The notes beneath the pieces are model-generated. The model saw only the letters and a list, made by a program, of their open reading frames with translations, did no database searches and was not told the origin of the DNA. From Halogeometricum sp. S3BR5-2 (GTDB lineage: Archaea > Halobacteriota > Halobacteria > Halobacteriales > Haloferacaceae), in assembly GCF_031624635.1 (NCBI RefSeq), contig NZ_JAMQOQ010000004.1, positions 248,001-312,000 of the forward strand: a stretch of 64,000 bases of DNA, in the 5' to 3' direction. The position numbers and the translations under genes were made by a program. Position 1 is the first letter of the stretch. Each line of letters begins with the position of its first letter. Positions 43,913-52,172 of the stretch are shown piece by piece.

Positions 43913-46284
43913 GCGACCAGCAACCCGACGACACTGGCGAAGAGAAATCCGGCGTCGCAGGCTTCATGTCCCGGGCGAAGGAGATGGCGGAGTCCGCACA
44001 GGAACGCGGCGAGACGACGACGAGCCACGGGTCCGACGAGGGGCACGGCGGCCCGTTCGCCCCGGCCGAGCACCTCGCGGAGTCGTTCGCGGCGAACACG
44101 ATGTCGGAGGGTCGCCTCTTCGACATGGCCGGCGCCATCAGCGACTACCGACTCAACGACGTCGACGTCACCGACACCACCTGCGGCTACTGCGCGGTGG
44201 GCTGTCGGTTCGACGTCCTCTCGAAGGACGACGAGGTGCTGGGCGTCCGGCCGAACGCCGAGAAGGCCCCCATCAACGGCATTTCGACCTGCGTGAAGGG
44301 CAAGTTCGGCTACGGCTACGCGAACGACGAGGACCGCCTCACGACGCCGCTCATCAAGGAGGACGGCGAGTTCCGCGAGGCGTCGTGGGAGGAGGCGTTG
44401 GACCGCGTCGCCGAGGAACTCCAGGAGACGAGAGACGAGTACGGCCCCGACGCGTTGGGGCTCGTCTCCTCCTCGAAGACGTCGAACGAGGCGAACTACC
44501 TGATGCAGAAGCTGGCGCGTCAGGTCCTCAAGACCAACAACATCGACAACTGCAACCGGCTCTGTCACTCGCCGACCGTCGCGGGCCTCTCGCAGACGGT
44601 CGGCTACGGCGCCGGTTCCGTCGGCACTGAGGCGCTCGGCAACACCGACTGCTACCTCATCACGGGGTCGAACACCACGGAGGCTCACCCCGTCCTCGCA
44701 ACCGACATCAAGCAGAACCTCAAGGAGGGCGCCGAGGCGTACGTCTTCGACCCCCGAAAGGTGCAGATAGCCGAGTACGCGACGCAGTACGCCCGCGTCC
44801 AACCCGGGTACGACACCGTCTGGATCAACGGGCTGACGCGGCACATCCTCGAAGAGGACCTGCAGGACGACGAGTTCATCGAGAACCGCACGGTCGGCTT
44901 CGACGAAGTGAAAGAGGGCGTCGAGAAGTTCACGCCCGAGTACGTCGAAGAGCACACGGGCATCCCCCCGGAAAAGCTGAAGAACGCGGCCGAGGCCATC
45001 GCCACGGCCGACAGCTGTACGTTCTGCTGGACGCTCGGGCTGACCGAGCACAGCCACGGGACGGAGAACATCATCTCGATGGCGAACCTCGCGCTGATAA
45101 CGGGCCACGTCGGCACCGAGAAGTCGGGGCTGGCGCCGTTCCGCGGCCAGAACAACGTGCAGGGCGGCGGCGGCGACATGGGTCCCGTCCCGGGCAACTT
45201 CCCCGGCTACCAGAAAGTGACCGACGACGACGTCCGCGAGAAGTTCGAGGAGTACTACGGCGTCGACGACCTGCCGGACGAGGTGGGTCTCACCATCACC
45301 GAGCAGTTCCTCGCCGCCGACCGCGACAACATCAAGTCGATGTTCGTCGAGGGGGAGAATCCGGTCATCTCCGAACCGAACGTTCAGCACGCCGACGAGG
45401 TCCTCGAAGGCCTCGACTTCCTCGCCGTGCAGGACATCTTCCTCACGGAGACGGCGGAGTACGCCGACGTGGTGCTGCCGGCGACGGGCCACGTCGAGAC
45501 GAACGGGACGTACACGAGTTCGACCCGTCACGTCCAACTCGTCAAGCGGGCCGTCGACCCGCCGGGCGAAGCCAAGCCGGACTGGGTCATCACGCAGGAA
45601 CTGGCGAACCGCTTCGGATTCGAGTGGGACTACGACTCGCCCAGCGACATCATGGACGAGATAAACGACCTCACGCCCATCTACGGCGGCGTCACCCACG
45701 AGCGTCTCGAGAACGGCGAGGAGCTCCAGTGGCCCGTCTGGGACGAGGACCACCCCGGAACGCCGCACCTCTACGAGGAGCAGTTCAACACGGCCGACGG
45801 GAAGGCCCACATGTTCCCGACGGATATCTCGGGTCCCGCCGAACGGGAGATGGACGACGGCGACTACCCCATCAAGCTGACGACGGGGCGCGTCCTGTAC
45901 CAGTACCACACGGGGACGATGACCAACCGCGAGGAGGGCATCCGCTCGTACACGGACGAGTTGTTCGTCGAGATAAACCCGGAGACGGCCGAGTCGCTCG
46001 GCATCGCGGACGAGGACCCGGTCCGCATCACCTCGCGCAAGGGCGAGATAGAGGCGATGGCGCAGGTGACCGACCGCATCGGCCCCGATACCATATTCGT
46101 GCCGATGCACGTCCTCGGCGACGGCACCGACGTAGTGAACGAACTGACCGACGAGGAGCACCTCGACGAACAGGCGCACGTGCCGGAGTTCAAAGTGACC
46201 GACGTGAAGGTGGTCCCGCGGGACCGTCCCACGGCCGTCGACGACGACGCGAGCACGTCTAGCCCCGAGAGCGCCGACGACTGA
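43909..46284 (+). CDS. Formate dehydrogenase alpha subunit (molybdopterin oxidoreductase)
   Basis: A 791-residue member of the DMSO-reductase family. An N-terminal [4Fe-4S] cluster is formed by Cys92, Cys95, Cys99 and Cys128. The catalytic residue is Cys219 in RLCHSPTVAGL, with the neighbouring His220 that marks formate dehydrogenases; it is Cys rather than selenocysteine. The AFRGQNNVQGGGGDMG-like block and the C-terminal MoCo-dinucleotide-binding domain (KLTTGRVLYQYHTGTMT) are present. An unusual Glu/Gln-rich N-terminal extension of about 85 residues precedes the cluster. The enzyme should oxidise formate, or reduce CO2, in the cytoplasm together with the NuoG-like protein. Confidence 0.92.
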   Translation: MSDQQPDDTGEEKSGVAGFMSRAKEMAESAQERGETTTSHGSDEGHGGPFAPAEHLAESFAANTMSEGRLFDMAGAISDYRLNDVDVTDTTCGYCAVGCRFDVLSKDDEVLGVRPNAEKAPINGISTCVKGKFGYGYANDEDRLTTPLIKEDGEFREASWEEALDRVAEELQETRDEYGPDALGLVSSSKTSNEANYLMQKLARQVLKTNNIDNCNRLCHSPTVAGLSQTVGYGAGSVGTEALGNTDCYLITGSNTTEAHPVLATDIKQNLKEGAEAYVFDPRKVQIAEYATQYARVQPGYDTVWINGLTRHILEEDLQDDEFIENRTVGFDEVKEGVEKFTPEYVEEHTGIPPEKLKNAAEAIATADSCTFCWTLGLTEHSHGTENIISMANLALITGHVGTEKSGLAPFRGQNNVQGGGGDMGPVPGNFPGYQKVTDDDVREKFEEYYGVDDLPDEVGLTITEQFLAADRDNIKSMFVEGENPVISEPNVQHADEVLEGLDFLAVQDIFLTETAEYADVVLPATGHVETNGTYTSSTRHVQLVKRAVDPPGEAKPDWVITQELANRFGFEWDYDSPSDIMDEINDLTPIYGGVTHERLENGEELQWPVWDEDHPGTPHLYEEQFNTADGKAHMFPTDISGPAEREMDDGDYPIKLTTGRVLYQYHTGTMTNREEGIRSYTDELFVEINPETAESLGIADEDPVRITSRKGEIEAMAQVTDRIGPDTIFVPMHVLGDGTDVVNELTDEEHLDEQAHVPEFKVTDVKVVPRDRPTAVDDDASTSSPESADD

Positions 46285-46303
46285 ACCAGAGACCCAACAC
46301 AAC

Positions 46304-46474
46304 ATGACAGACGAATACAACGAAAAGGAGACGCCCGAACAGGACCCGGACAACCCCACCGCGCAGGACCACGAGTGTCAGTTCTGCCACGAGTCGTTCG
46401 GCTCGGAGGAGGAGATGCGCGAACACGTCGAGGCGGAGCACTCGAGCGTCGAGAAATCTTCGGATGGAGACTGA
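46304..46474 (+). CDS. Small C2H2 zinc-finger protein
   Basis: A 56-residue acidic peptide starting MTDEYNEKETPEQ. It contains one classical-looking zinc finger, Cys25-x2-Cys28-x12-His41-x4-His46 (ECQFCHESF ... EEMREHVEAEH). The start codon lies 19 bases after the alpha-subunit stop and the stop is 9 bases before the next start, so it is embedded in the operon. It is too short for default gene callers. It could act as a regulator, as a chaperone for metal cofactor insertion, or as a subunit contact. Confidence 0.75.
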   Translation: MTDEYNEKETPEQDPDNPTAQDHECQFCHESFGSEEEMREHVEAEHSSVEKSSDGD

Positions 46475-46483
46475 ATCAGAGAG

Positions 46484-46768
46484 ATGGACGCCACCTACCA
46501 GCTCAAGAAACTGTTCGGACTCGCGAACGGCCCCGTCGGTATCGAGAGCGACGACGAGCACGACGTTCACGACTGCACCGTCTGCGACACGCGGTTCGAC
46601 GCGGGGGACGCGCAGTGTCCCTCCTGCGGGAGCCGCATCTACCGGACGAAGACCGTCGTCCCGAACGCGGCGCTGAACCTGCTCGTCGTCTTCGTCGCCG
46701 CCAGCCTGAGCGTCGTCTACAACGTCCTCACCGGGGACATCCCGAAAGAGTCGCCGAAGGAGGAGTGA
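46484..46768 (+). CDS. Zinc-ribbon protein with one membrane helix
   Basis: A 94-residue protein. An N-terminal helix (YQLKKLFGLANG) is followed by a zinc ribbon with Cys pairs in CTVCDTRF and CPSCGSRIY, then a single membrane segment (NLLVVFVAASLSVVYNVL) and a short charged tail. It may anchor or tether the oxidoreductase to the membrane, or sense metal. It sits between the zinc-finger peptide and the second molybdopterin enzyme with gaps of about ten bases. Confidence 0.8.
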   Translation: MDATYQLKKLFGLANGPVGIESDDEHDVHDCTVCDTRFDAGDAQCPSCGSRIYRTKTVVPNAALNLLVVFVAASLSVVYNVLTGDIPKESPKEE

Positions 46769-46778
46769 CGCGATTCGA

Positions 46779-48920
46779 ATGAGCCGACAGCGCGCACCGG
46801 AATCCGAACGCGGGTCCGACGCCGACGTTCCGCAGGGCACGGACGGCGACGCGACCGCGGACGAATCCCGGCGGTACGACCCCGTCGACACCGTCTGTCC
46901 GTCCTGTTCGGTCGGGTGCGGCCTCCGCTACAGCGACCGGACCGGCGGCGCTGTCGGCCGCGAGGAGGCACCCGTCAACCCCGAGGGACGCCTCTGTCCC
47001 AAGGGCATCGAGGCGTTCGACGGCCTCGACGAGAATCGACTGACCGAACCCCTCGTGAGGAAAGACGGCGAACTCGTCCCGGCCTCGTGGGAGGAGGCGC
47101 TGGACCGGGTCGAACGGGAACTCGGCGGTCTCGTCGACGCCCACGGCCCGGATTCGCTGGCCTTCCTCGGCGCGCCGCGCTGTACGAACGAGGAGAACTA
47201 CCTGTTCGCCAAACTGGCGCGAACCCTAGGAACGAACAACGTCGACAACCGCGCGCGCATCTGTCACCGCTCGGCGGTGACGGCGACGACGCGCCGGTTC
47301 GGGTGCGGCGCGATGACGAACACCTTAGAAGACCTCTCGGAGGCGGACGCGTTCCTCGTCGTCGGGTCGAACCCGGCGGCCCAACAGCCCATCGCGTTCG
47401 ACGGCTACGTCCGCCCCGCCGTCAACGACGGCGCGACGCTCGTCCACGTCGACCCGCGGGCGAACCGGACGACGCGCGCGGCGGACGTTCACCTCGCGGC
47501 CCGACCCGGCACCGACGCCCTGCTGGTGAACCTCCTCGTCGCGGAACTGCTCGAACTCGGCGCCGTCGACCGCGAGTTCGTCGAAGCGCGAACGACCGGA
47601 TTCGATGCGTTCGTCGACTCCTTCGAGGGGTTCGACGTCGCCGCCGGCGCCGAGCGGACGGGCGTCGAGAGAGAAGAGATACGCCGCGTCGCCCGTACAA
47701 TCGCCGACGCGGACGGCACCGCGGTCATCGTCGGCACGGGCGCCGAAGCCGACGACCACCGCGGCACCGCGACGGTTGATGCCCTGTTGAACCTCCTGCT
47801 CCTCACCGGGAACGTCGGCCGCCGCGGCGCCGGGATGAACGTCCTCCGCGGCCTCAACAACGAACAGGGCGCGAACGACGTGGGCGCCCGACCGACGACG
47901 CTCCCCGGATTCGACCCCGTCGACGACTCCGAGGCGCGCGAACGCGTCGCCACCGAGTGGGGGGTCGACCCCTCGGACCTCCCGACCGAACCCGGTCTGT
48001 CGGAACTCGAAGCGGTCCGCGCCTTCGGCGACGAGGTCCGCGGCGCGTACGTCCTCGGGGAGAACCCCGCGGTGACGCGGATGGAGACGCAGTTCGTCGC
48101 GCGCAAGTTCGAGTCGCTCGACTTCCTCCTCGTGCAGGACATCGCGCCGAGCGAGACCGTCGAACACGCCGACGTGGTGTTGCCGGGGAGCGCGTGGGCC
48201 GAGAAGGGCGGCACGGTGACCAACCTCGACAGACAGGTCCAGCGGATGCGCGCGGCGGCCTCGCCTCCCGACTCGGCCCGTCGCGACATCGACGTCGTGC
48301 GCGAACTCGGGCGACGGCTGACCGGGACCGCGTTCGCGGCCGAGACGCCCGAAGGGGTCTTCGAGGAGTTGACGCGCGTGAACCCGCTGTACGCCGGCAT
48401 GTCCTACGCCGGACTCGAATCCGGCAGCCAGCGCTGGCCGTTCCCCGAGGGGGCGACCGAAGGCGTCGGCGTCCTCCATCGGGACCGCTTCGCGAACGGC
48501 GAGAAACGCGCACCATTACTCCCGGTCGACGCGGGCGACGGCGACGGGACCGACGGAAAAGACGCCGCCGCCGGCGGCGACTCGCTCGCCGGTCTCGTCG
48601 TGCTCACGCGAACGCGACTCAACGAGGGCGGTTCCGGTGCGGACGACGGCGACGCGCCCGAACTCCTCGTCCACCCCGACGACGCCGCGGCGCGCGGCGT
48701 CCGCGACGGGACGCGGGTCGTCCTCGACGGCGCCGAGGCGGTCGAAGCCGTCGCGTCGCTCTCCGGGGACGTGCGCGAGGGCGCGGTCTTCCTCGACGCC
48801 GAGTGGGCCGACCGACTCCTCGCCGGCCGGGAGTCGAGGTCCGTCGAAGTGCGGACGGCGGACTCGGAGTCGGACTCCGGTTCGGACTCGGGGACGGACC
48901 CGACGCCCGCATCTAACTGA
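46779..48920 (+). CDS. Second molybdopterin oxidoreductase, formate-dehydrogenase-like
   Basis: A 713-residue DMSO-reductase-family protein with an N-terminal [4Fe-4S] cluster (Cys40, Cys43, Cys47, Cys73), a putative molybdenum ligand Cys162 in ARICHRSAV, and the conserved LRGLNNEQGANDVG and VLPGSAWAEKGGT blocks. The C-terminal region is interrupted by a low-complexity Gly/Asp-rich linker (about 590-625) and ends in an acidic Ser/Asp repeat. Unlike the upstream alpha subunit it lacks the long N-terminal extension. It is cytoplasmic. It may be another formate dehydrogenase, an assimilatory-nitrate-reductase-like enzyme, or a maturation partner of the first one; the sequence does not decide. 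Confidence 0.88.
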   Translation: MSRQRAPESERGSDADVPQGTDGDATADESRRYDPVDTVCPSCSVGCGLRYSDRTGGAVGREEAPVNPEGRLCPKGIEAFDGLDENRLTEPLVRKDGELVPASWEEALDRVERELGGLVDAHGPDSLAFLGAPRCTNEENYLFAKLARTLGTNNVDNRARICHRSAVTATTRRFGCGAMTNTLEDLSEADAFLVVGSNPAAQQPIAFDGYVRPAVNDGATLVHVDPRANRTTRAADVHLAARPGTDALLVNLLVAELLELGAVDREFVEARTTGFDAFVDSFEGFDVAAGAERTGVEREEIRRVARTIADADGTAVIVGTGAEADDHRGTATVDALLNLLLLTGNVGRRGAGMNVLRGLNNEQGANDVGARPTTLPGFDPVDDSEARERVATEWGVDPSDLPTEPGLSELEAVRAFGDEVRGAYVLGENPAVTRMETQFVARKFESLDFLLVQDIAPSETVEHADVVLPGSAWAEKGGTVTNLDRQVQRMRAAASPPDSARRDIDVVRELGRRLTGTAFAAETPEGVFEELTRVNPLYAGMSYAGLESGSQRWPFPEGATEGVGVLHRDRFANGEKRAPLLPVDAGDGDGTDGKDAAAGGDSLAGLVVLTRTRLNEGGSGADDGDAPELLVHPDDAAARGVRDGTRVVLDGAEAVEAVASLSGDVREGAVFLDAEWADRLLAGRESRSVEVRTADSESDSGSDSGTDPTPASN

Positions 48921-49403
48921 CCGGTCGCTCTTTTGCCGCATCTCGCTTCCCCGGAGCCGCTTGGTTCGTAGTGCGCGCTTCGGGCCGGTGGAACACTCCT
49001 ACGTCGGTCGCGCGGTGATTCCTCGGAAGTGGGTCAGAATCGCTGCACCGGTCGGACCTCGGACCGCCCCGCTCCTTCGCTGACCGGTGAAACAGTACAA
49101 AAATATACCACTTAACGCTCTCACGGACGATAACATCTACGTAAAACGAACAATCACCGGCGCATCTCACCCGAAAGCAGTGAGTGACGTTGTCTCCCCC
49201 GCTCTCGTCTCGCCCTCATCCGGGCGGATTCGGTCCCGCTCTCCGAAATACGGAGAACGACTCACCGCGGCGCGATTCGGTGCGTCGGTCGCGGTCCCCG
49301 CGAGTCCGGAACCGCGGACGCCGAACGGAAGCACCCGACGGCGGCGGCGGGCGCTCCGGTAAGTCGCCTGTAACTATCCGCCGGGGTCGCCTGCCGGCTA
49401 GCG
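48921..49403. other. Intergenic region before the glycan cluster
   Basis: A 483-base spacer. Bases about 49085-49160 are AT-rich (runs such as AAAAATATACC and TTACGTAAAACG around 49100 and 49140), unlike both sides, and could hold a promoter or mark a junction. The remainder up to the aminotransferase start is GC-rich and Arg-coding in most frames, and I see no gene in it. Confidence 0.45.
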
Positions 49404-50591
49404 ATGAGAGGAGCGAGACGAGCGTCGCCCTCCGCTCGGCGTCGCGCCCGCAGCGTTCACGAGTTCGTGCGCGCACAACCCAGAACGGCGAGCTACCACG
49501 CCTCCGGAAAGGAGGCGCTGTACGTCGGCCTGTCGCTGCTCGACCGGTCGGACGGCGACGAGGTGCTCGTGCCGAGTTACGCGCCGGCCGGCGTCGCCGC
49601 CGCCGTGCGCGCGGCGGGGGCGTCACCGCGCTTCTACCGCGTCGAGTCGCCGCACGAACCGGACCTGACGTCCGTCGAGGACGCCGTCTCCGAGTCGACG
49701 ACGGCGCTCGTCGCCGTCCAGTACTTCGGTTTCCCGCAGACCCGGATGGACGACCTGCGGCGGGTCGCGAGCGACCACGGCGTCGCCCTCGTCGACGACG
49801 CCTCACACGGACCGCTCGGCTCCGCCGACGGCCGGGCGCTCGGCGCCCGCGGCGACGTGGGATTCGCAAGCTTCCACAAACCGCTACGCGTGCCCGACGG
49901 CGCCGTCCTCTACGTCGACGGCGCCTCGCCGCTCGTCGGCCGCAGGCCCGCCGACGAGCGGACCCGACGCGTCGGAACGCCCGGTCTCCGACCCGGACGC
50001 GGCGACCTTCGGTACTACGCCGTCTCGGCGAGCGCGGCACTCCGCGAACGCGTCCCGGCGCTGCGTAGACCGTTCCGCGCGGTCGTCGCGGCCGCCGGCG
50101 GTGCGGTCCGCGGTGACGGCGCCGCCGACTCGGAACTCGGTTCGGACGCCGACGCCGCCGGTTCGCGGCGCTCCGCCGGCCGGCGCCCGACGGACGGGGC
50201 CGAGTGGCACGGCGGGATGTCGTGGGCGACCCGGCGGGAACTGCGGCGGACGGACCCCGAGGCGGTGCGGCGCGAACGCCGGGACGCGTACCGAATCTGG
50301 GCGGCGGCCGCGGCCGACTGCGAGGGCGTCGCGCCCGTCTTCGCGGACCTCCCCCCGGGCGCCTGCCCGTGGGTTTTCCCGGTCGCGGTCGACGCCGACG
50401 AGGGCCGGGCCGAGCGGCTCGAATCCCGCGTCGACGACGCGTTCCGGTGGCCCAGACTCCCCGACGCGGTGGCCGGCGACGCGGCCTTCGCGACCGCGAA
50501 CCGCCTCTCGCGGTCGGTCGTCTGCCTGCCGCTCCGCCGACCCACCGACGAGGCGCACGCCCGGCGACTCATCGGGACGGCGGACGACTGA
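49404..50591 (+). CDS. DegT/DnrJ/EryC1-type PLP-dependent aminotransferase-like protein
   Basis: A 395-residue PLP enzyme of the sugar aminotransferase fold. The cofactor-binding segments are visible as YHASGKEAL (30-38), Asp131/Asp132 in LVDDASH, and the Schiff-base candidate Lys159 in FASFHKPLRVPDGAVL. An Ala/Gly/Asp-rich insertion (about 230-265) is unusual. Related proteins make amino sugars for surface glycans, but variants also exist in polysaccharide export clusters without known substrates. It ends six bases before the flippase gene and is probably the first gene of the surface-glycan operon. Confidence 0.8.
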   Translation: MRGARRASPSARRRARSVHEFVRAQPRTASYHASGKEALYVGLSLLDRSDGDEVLVPSYAPAGVAAAVRAAGASPRFYRVESPHEPDLTSVEDAVSESTTALVAVQYFGFPQTRMDDLRRVASDHGVALVDDASHGPLGSADGRALGARGDVGFASFHKPLRVPDGAVLYVDGASPLVGRRPADERTRRVGTPGLRPGRGDLRYYAVSASAALRERVPALRRPFRAVVAAAGGAVRGDGAADSELGSDADAAGSRRSAGRRPTDGAEWHGGMSWATRRELRRTDPEAVRRERRDAYRIWAAAAADCEGVAPVFADLPPGACPWVFPVAVDADEGRAERLESRVDDAFRWPRLPDAVAGDAAFATANRLSRSVVCLPLRRPTDEAHARRLIGTADD

Positions 50592-50596
50592 GTTCC

Positions 50597-52015
50597 ATGG
50601 ACGTCTCGCGCTCCAGCACCCTCGTCTTCCTCGCCTCGGTCGGAACCACCGTCGCGGGGTTCGTCGGTCACGTCTACTTCGCCCGCGTCCTCGGTCCCGA
50701 ACTGCTCGGCGCCTTCTTCCTGTTCCAGGCGCTTCTCACCGTCTGCATCGTCGGCACCGACCTCGGCGTCGGCACCGGGGTCGAGAAGCAACTGAGCGGC
50801 GCCTCCGACCGCGAGGAGACGTTCTCGACCGCGGTGGTCTTCTACGCGGTCACCGTCGGCGTCGTCGTCTGCGGCATCCTCCTGTTCTCCGATACGATCG
50901 ACCGCTACGTCGGGATAGAGGTCGCGGCCCTGCTCGCGGTGGCCGTCTGCGCCAAGCAGTGCAAGCGCCTCCTCAACACCACGCTCAAAGGCGAACTCCG
51001 GGTCGGCGAGATATCCGGACCGATGCTGGCCGACCGGGTGGGGTGGGTCGCGGTCGGAGCGGCGCTCCTCGCCCTCGGATTCGGCGTCGAGAGCCTCGTG
51101 TACGGCACCATATTCGGGTCCGTCGTCGGCCTCGTCTGGATCGCCGCGAAGATAGACACCTCGTTCACCCGGCCGTCCTTCGACCGCCTGCGGTCGCTGC
51201 TCGGGTTCGCGAAGTACAACTTCGTCCCCTCGCTGGGGTTGCAGGTCCACAACTGGATGGACGTGCTGGTCATCGGCTACTTCCTCTCGCAGTCCGCCGT
51301 CGGCGCCTACGAGACGGCCTGGAAGGTGTCGACCATCACCACCGTCCTCGCCACGTCGGTCAGCACGACGGTCCTCCCGCAGACGAGCGCGTGGGATTCG
51401 GGGGAGAAACTCGACCGCATCGAAGACCTGCTCTCTTCGGCCATCACGCCCAGCATCCTCCTCGTCGTGCCGGCGTTCTTCGGCGTCGTCGCCCTCGCGC
51501 CTAACATCCTCGGACTGCTGTTCGGCCCGGAGTTCACCGTCGCGTCGCTGGCGCTGGTCGTCCTCGTCGCCGGGAAGGTGCCCGAGGCCATCCAACTGCT
51601 CGTCGGGCGGTGTCTGCTCGGGATGGACAGACCGAACCTCGTCGCGCGGGCGACCGTCTGGACCATCGGGCTCAATCTCCTGTTGAACGTCGTCTTGGTC
51701 GTCCAGTTCGGTCTCGTGGGCGCCGCCGTCGCCACGACGGCCTCGTTCACCGTCGGGCTAATCCTCCGTGCGAAGTATCTCTCGGCGCTCATGGACCTCC
51801 GAATCCCGTACCGCGAGGTGGGGTGGTGCGTCGTCGCCTCGGTCGGGATGTACGCCGCCGTCGTCGGCGTCACCTCCGCCTTCCCCGCCGACACCCTCCC
51901 GCGGCTCTTCGGGGTGGTGCTCCTCGCGGCGGTTGTCTACGGTGCCATCCTCCTCCTGTTCGGCCGACTCCGAACCCGCGCGATGGGGTTAGCGCGACGT
52001 TTCTCGCCTCTCTGA
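50597..52015 (+). CDS. Polysaccharide flippase (Wzx/MATE-like)
   Basis: A 472-residue membrane protein with 12 to 14 predicted helices, of the oligosaccharide/polysaccharide flippase superfamily. Typical features are the N-terminal TTVAGFVGHVYFARVLGPELLGAFFLFQA block and the repeated gly-rich helices. It should move a lipid-linked saccharide across the membrane. The ATG at 50597 is used; the longer open frame overlaps the PLP gene. It follows that gene by five bases. Confidence 0.9.
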   Translation: MDVSRSSTLVFLASVGTTVAGFVGHVYFARVLGPELLGAFFLFQALLTVCIVGTDLGVGTGVEKQLSGASDREETFSTAVVFYAVTVGVVVCGILLFSDTIDRYVGIEVAALLAVAVCAKQCKRLLNTTLKGELRVGEISGPMLADRVGWVAVGAALLALGFGVESLVYGTIFGSVVGLVWIAAKIDTSFTRPSFDRLRSLLGFAKYNFVPSLGLQVHNWMDVLVIGYFLSQSAVGAYETAWKVSTITTVLATSVSTTVLPQTSAWDSGEKLDRIEDLLSSAITPSILLVVPAFFGVVALAPNILGLLFGPEFTVASLALVVLVAGKVPEAIQLLVGRCLLGMDRPNLVARATVWTIGLNLLLNVVLVVQFGLVGAAVATTASFTVGLILRAKYLSALMDLRIPYREVGWCVVASVGMYAAVVGVTSAFPADTLPRLFGVVLLAAVVYGAILLLFGRLRTRAMGLARRFSPL

Positions 52016-52172
52016 CGCCGAGGCGACTGTTCAGAGCCAAATCAACTCTCGACAAAATATTCACGTAATGGAATAGAAAATCTAAGTGGTAGTTCAGTAG
52101 ACACTGTCTTTCAGTTAATGTTATTATATTATCAGCTTCTTAGTTTTCCATGCGCCCCGTGAGGGCGATAGC
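52016..52172. promoter_or_regulatory. AT-rich promoter region of the asparagine-synthetase-like gene
   Basis: This 157-base spacer contains an AT-rich run (TTATTATATTATC, near 52118-52130) about 45-55 bases before the start codon, a good TATA candidate. It splits the glycan cluster into two transcription units: PLP protein/flippase and the following three genes. Confidence 0.45.
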
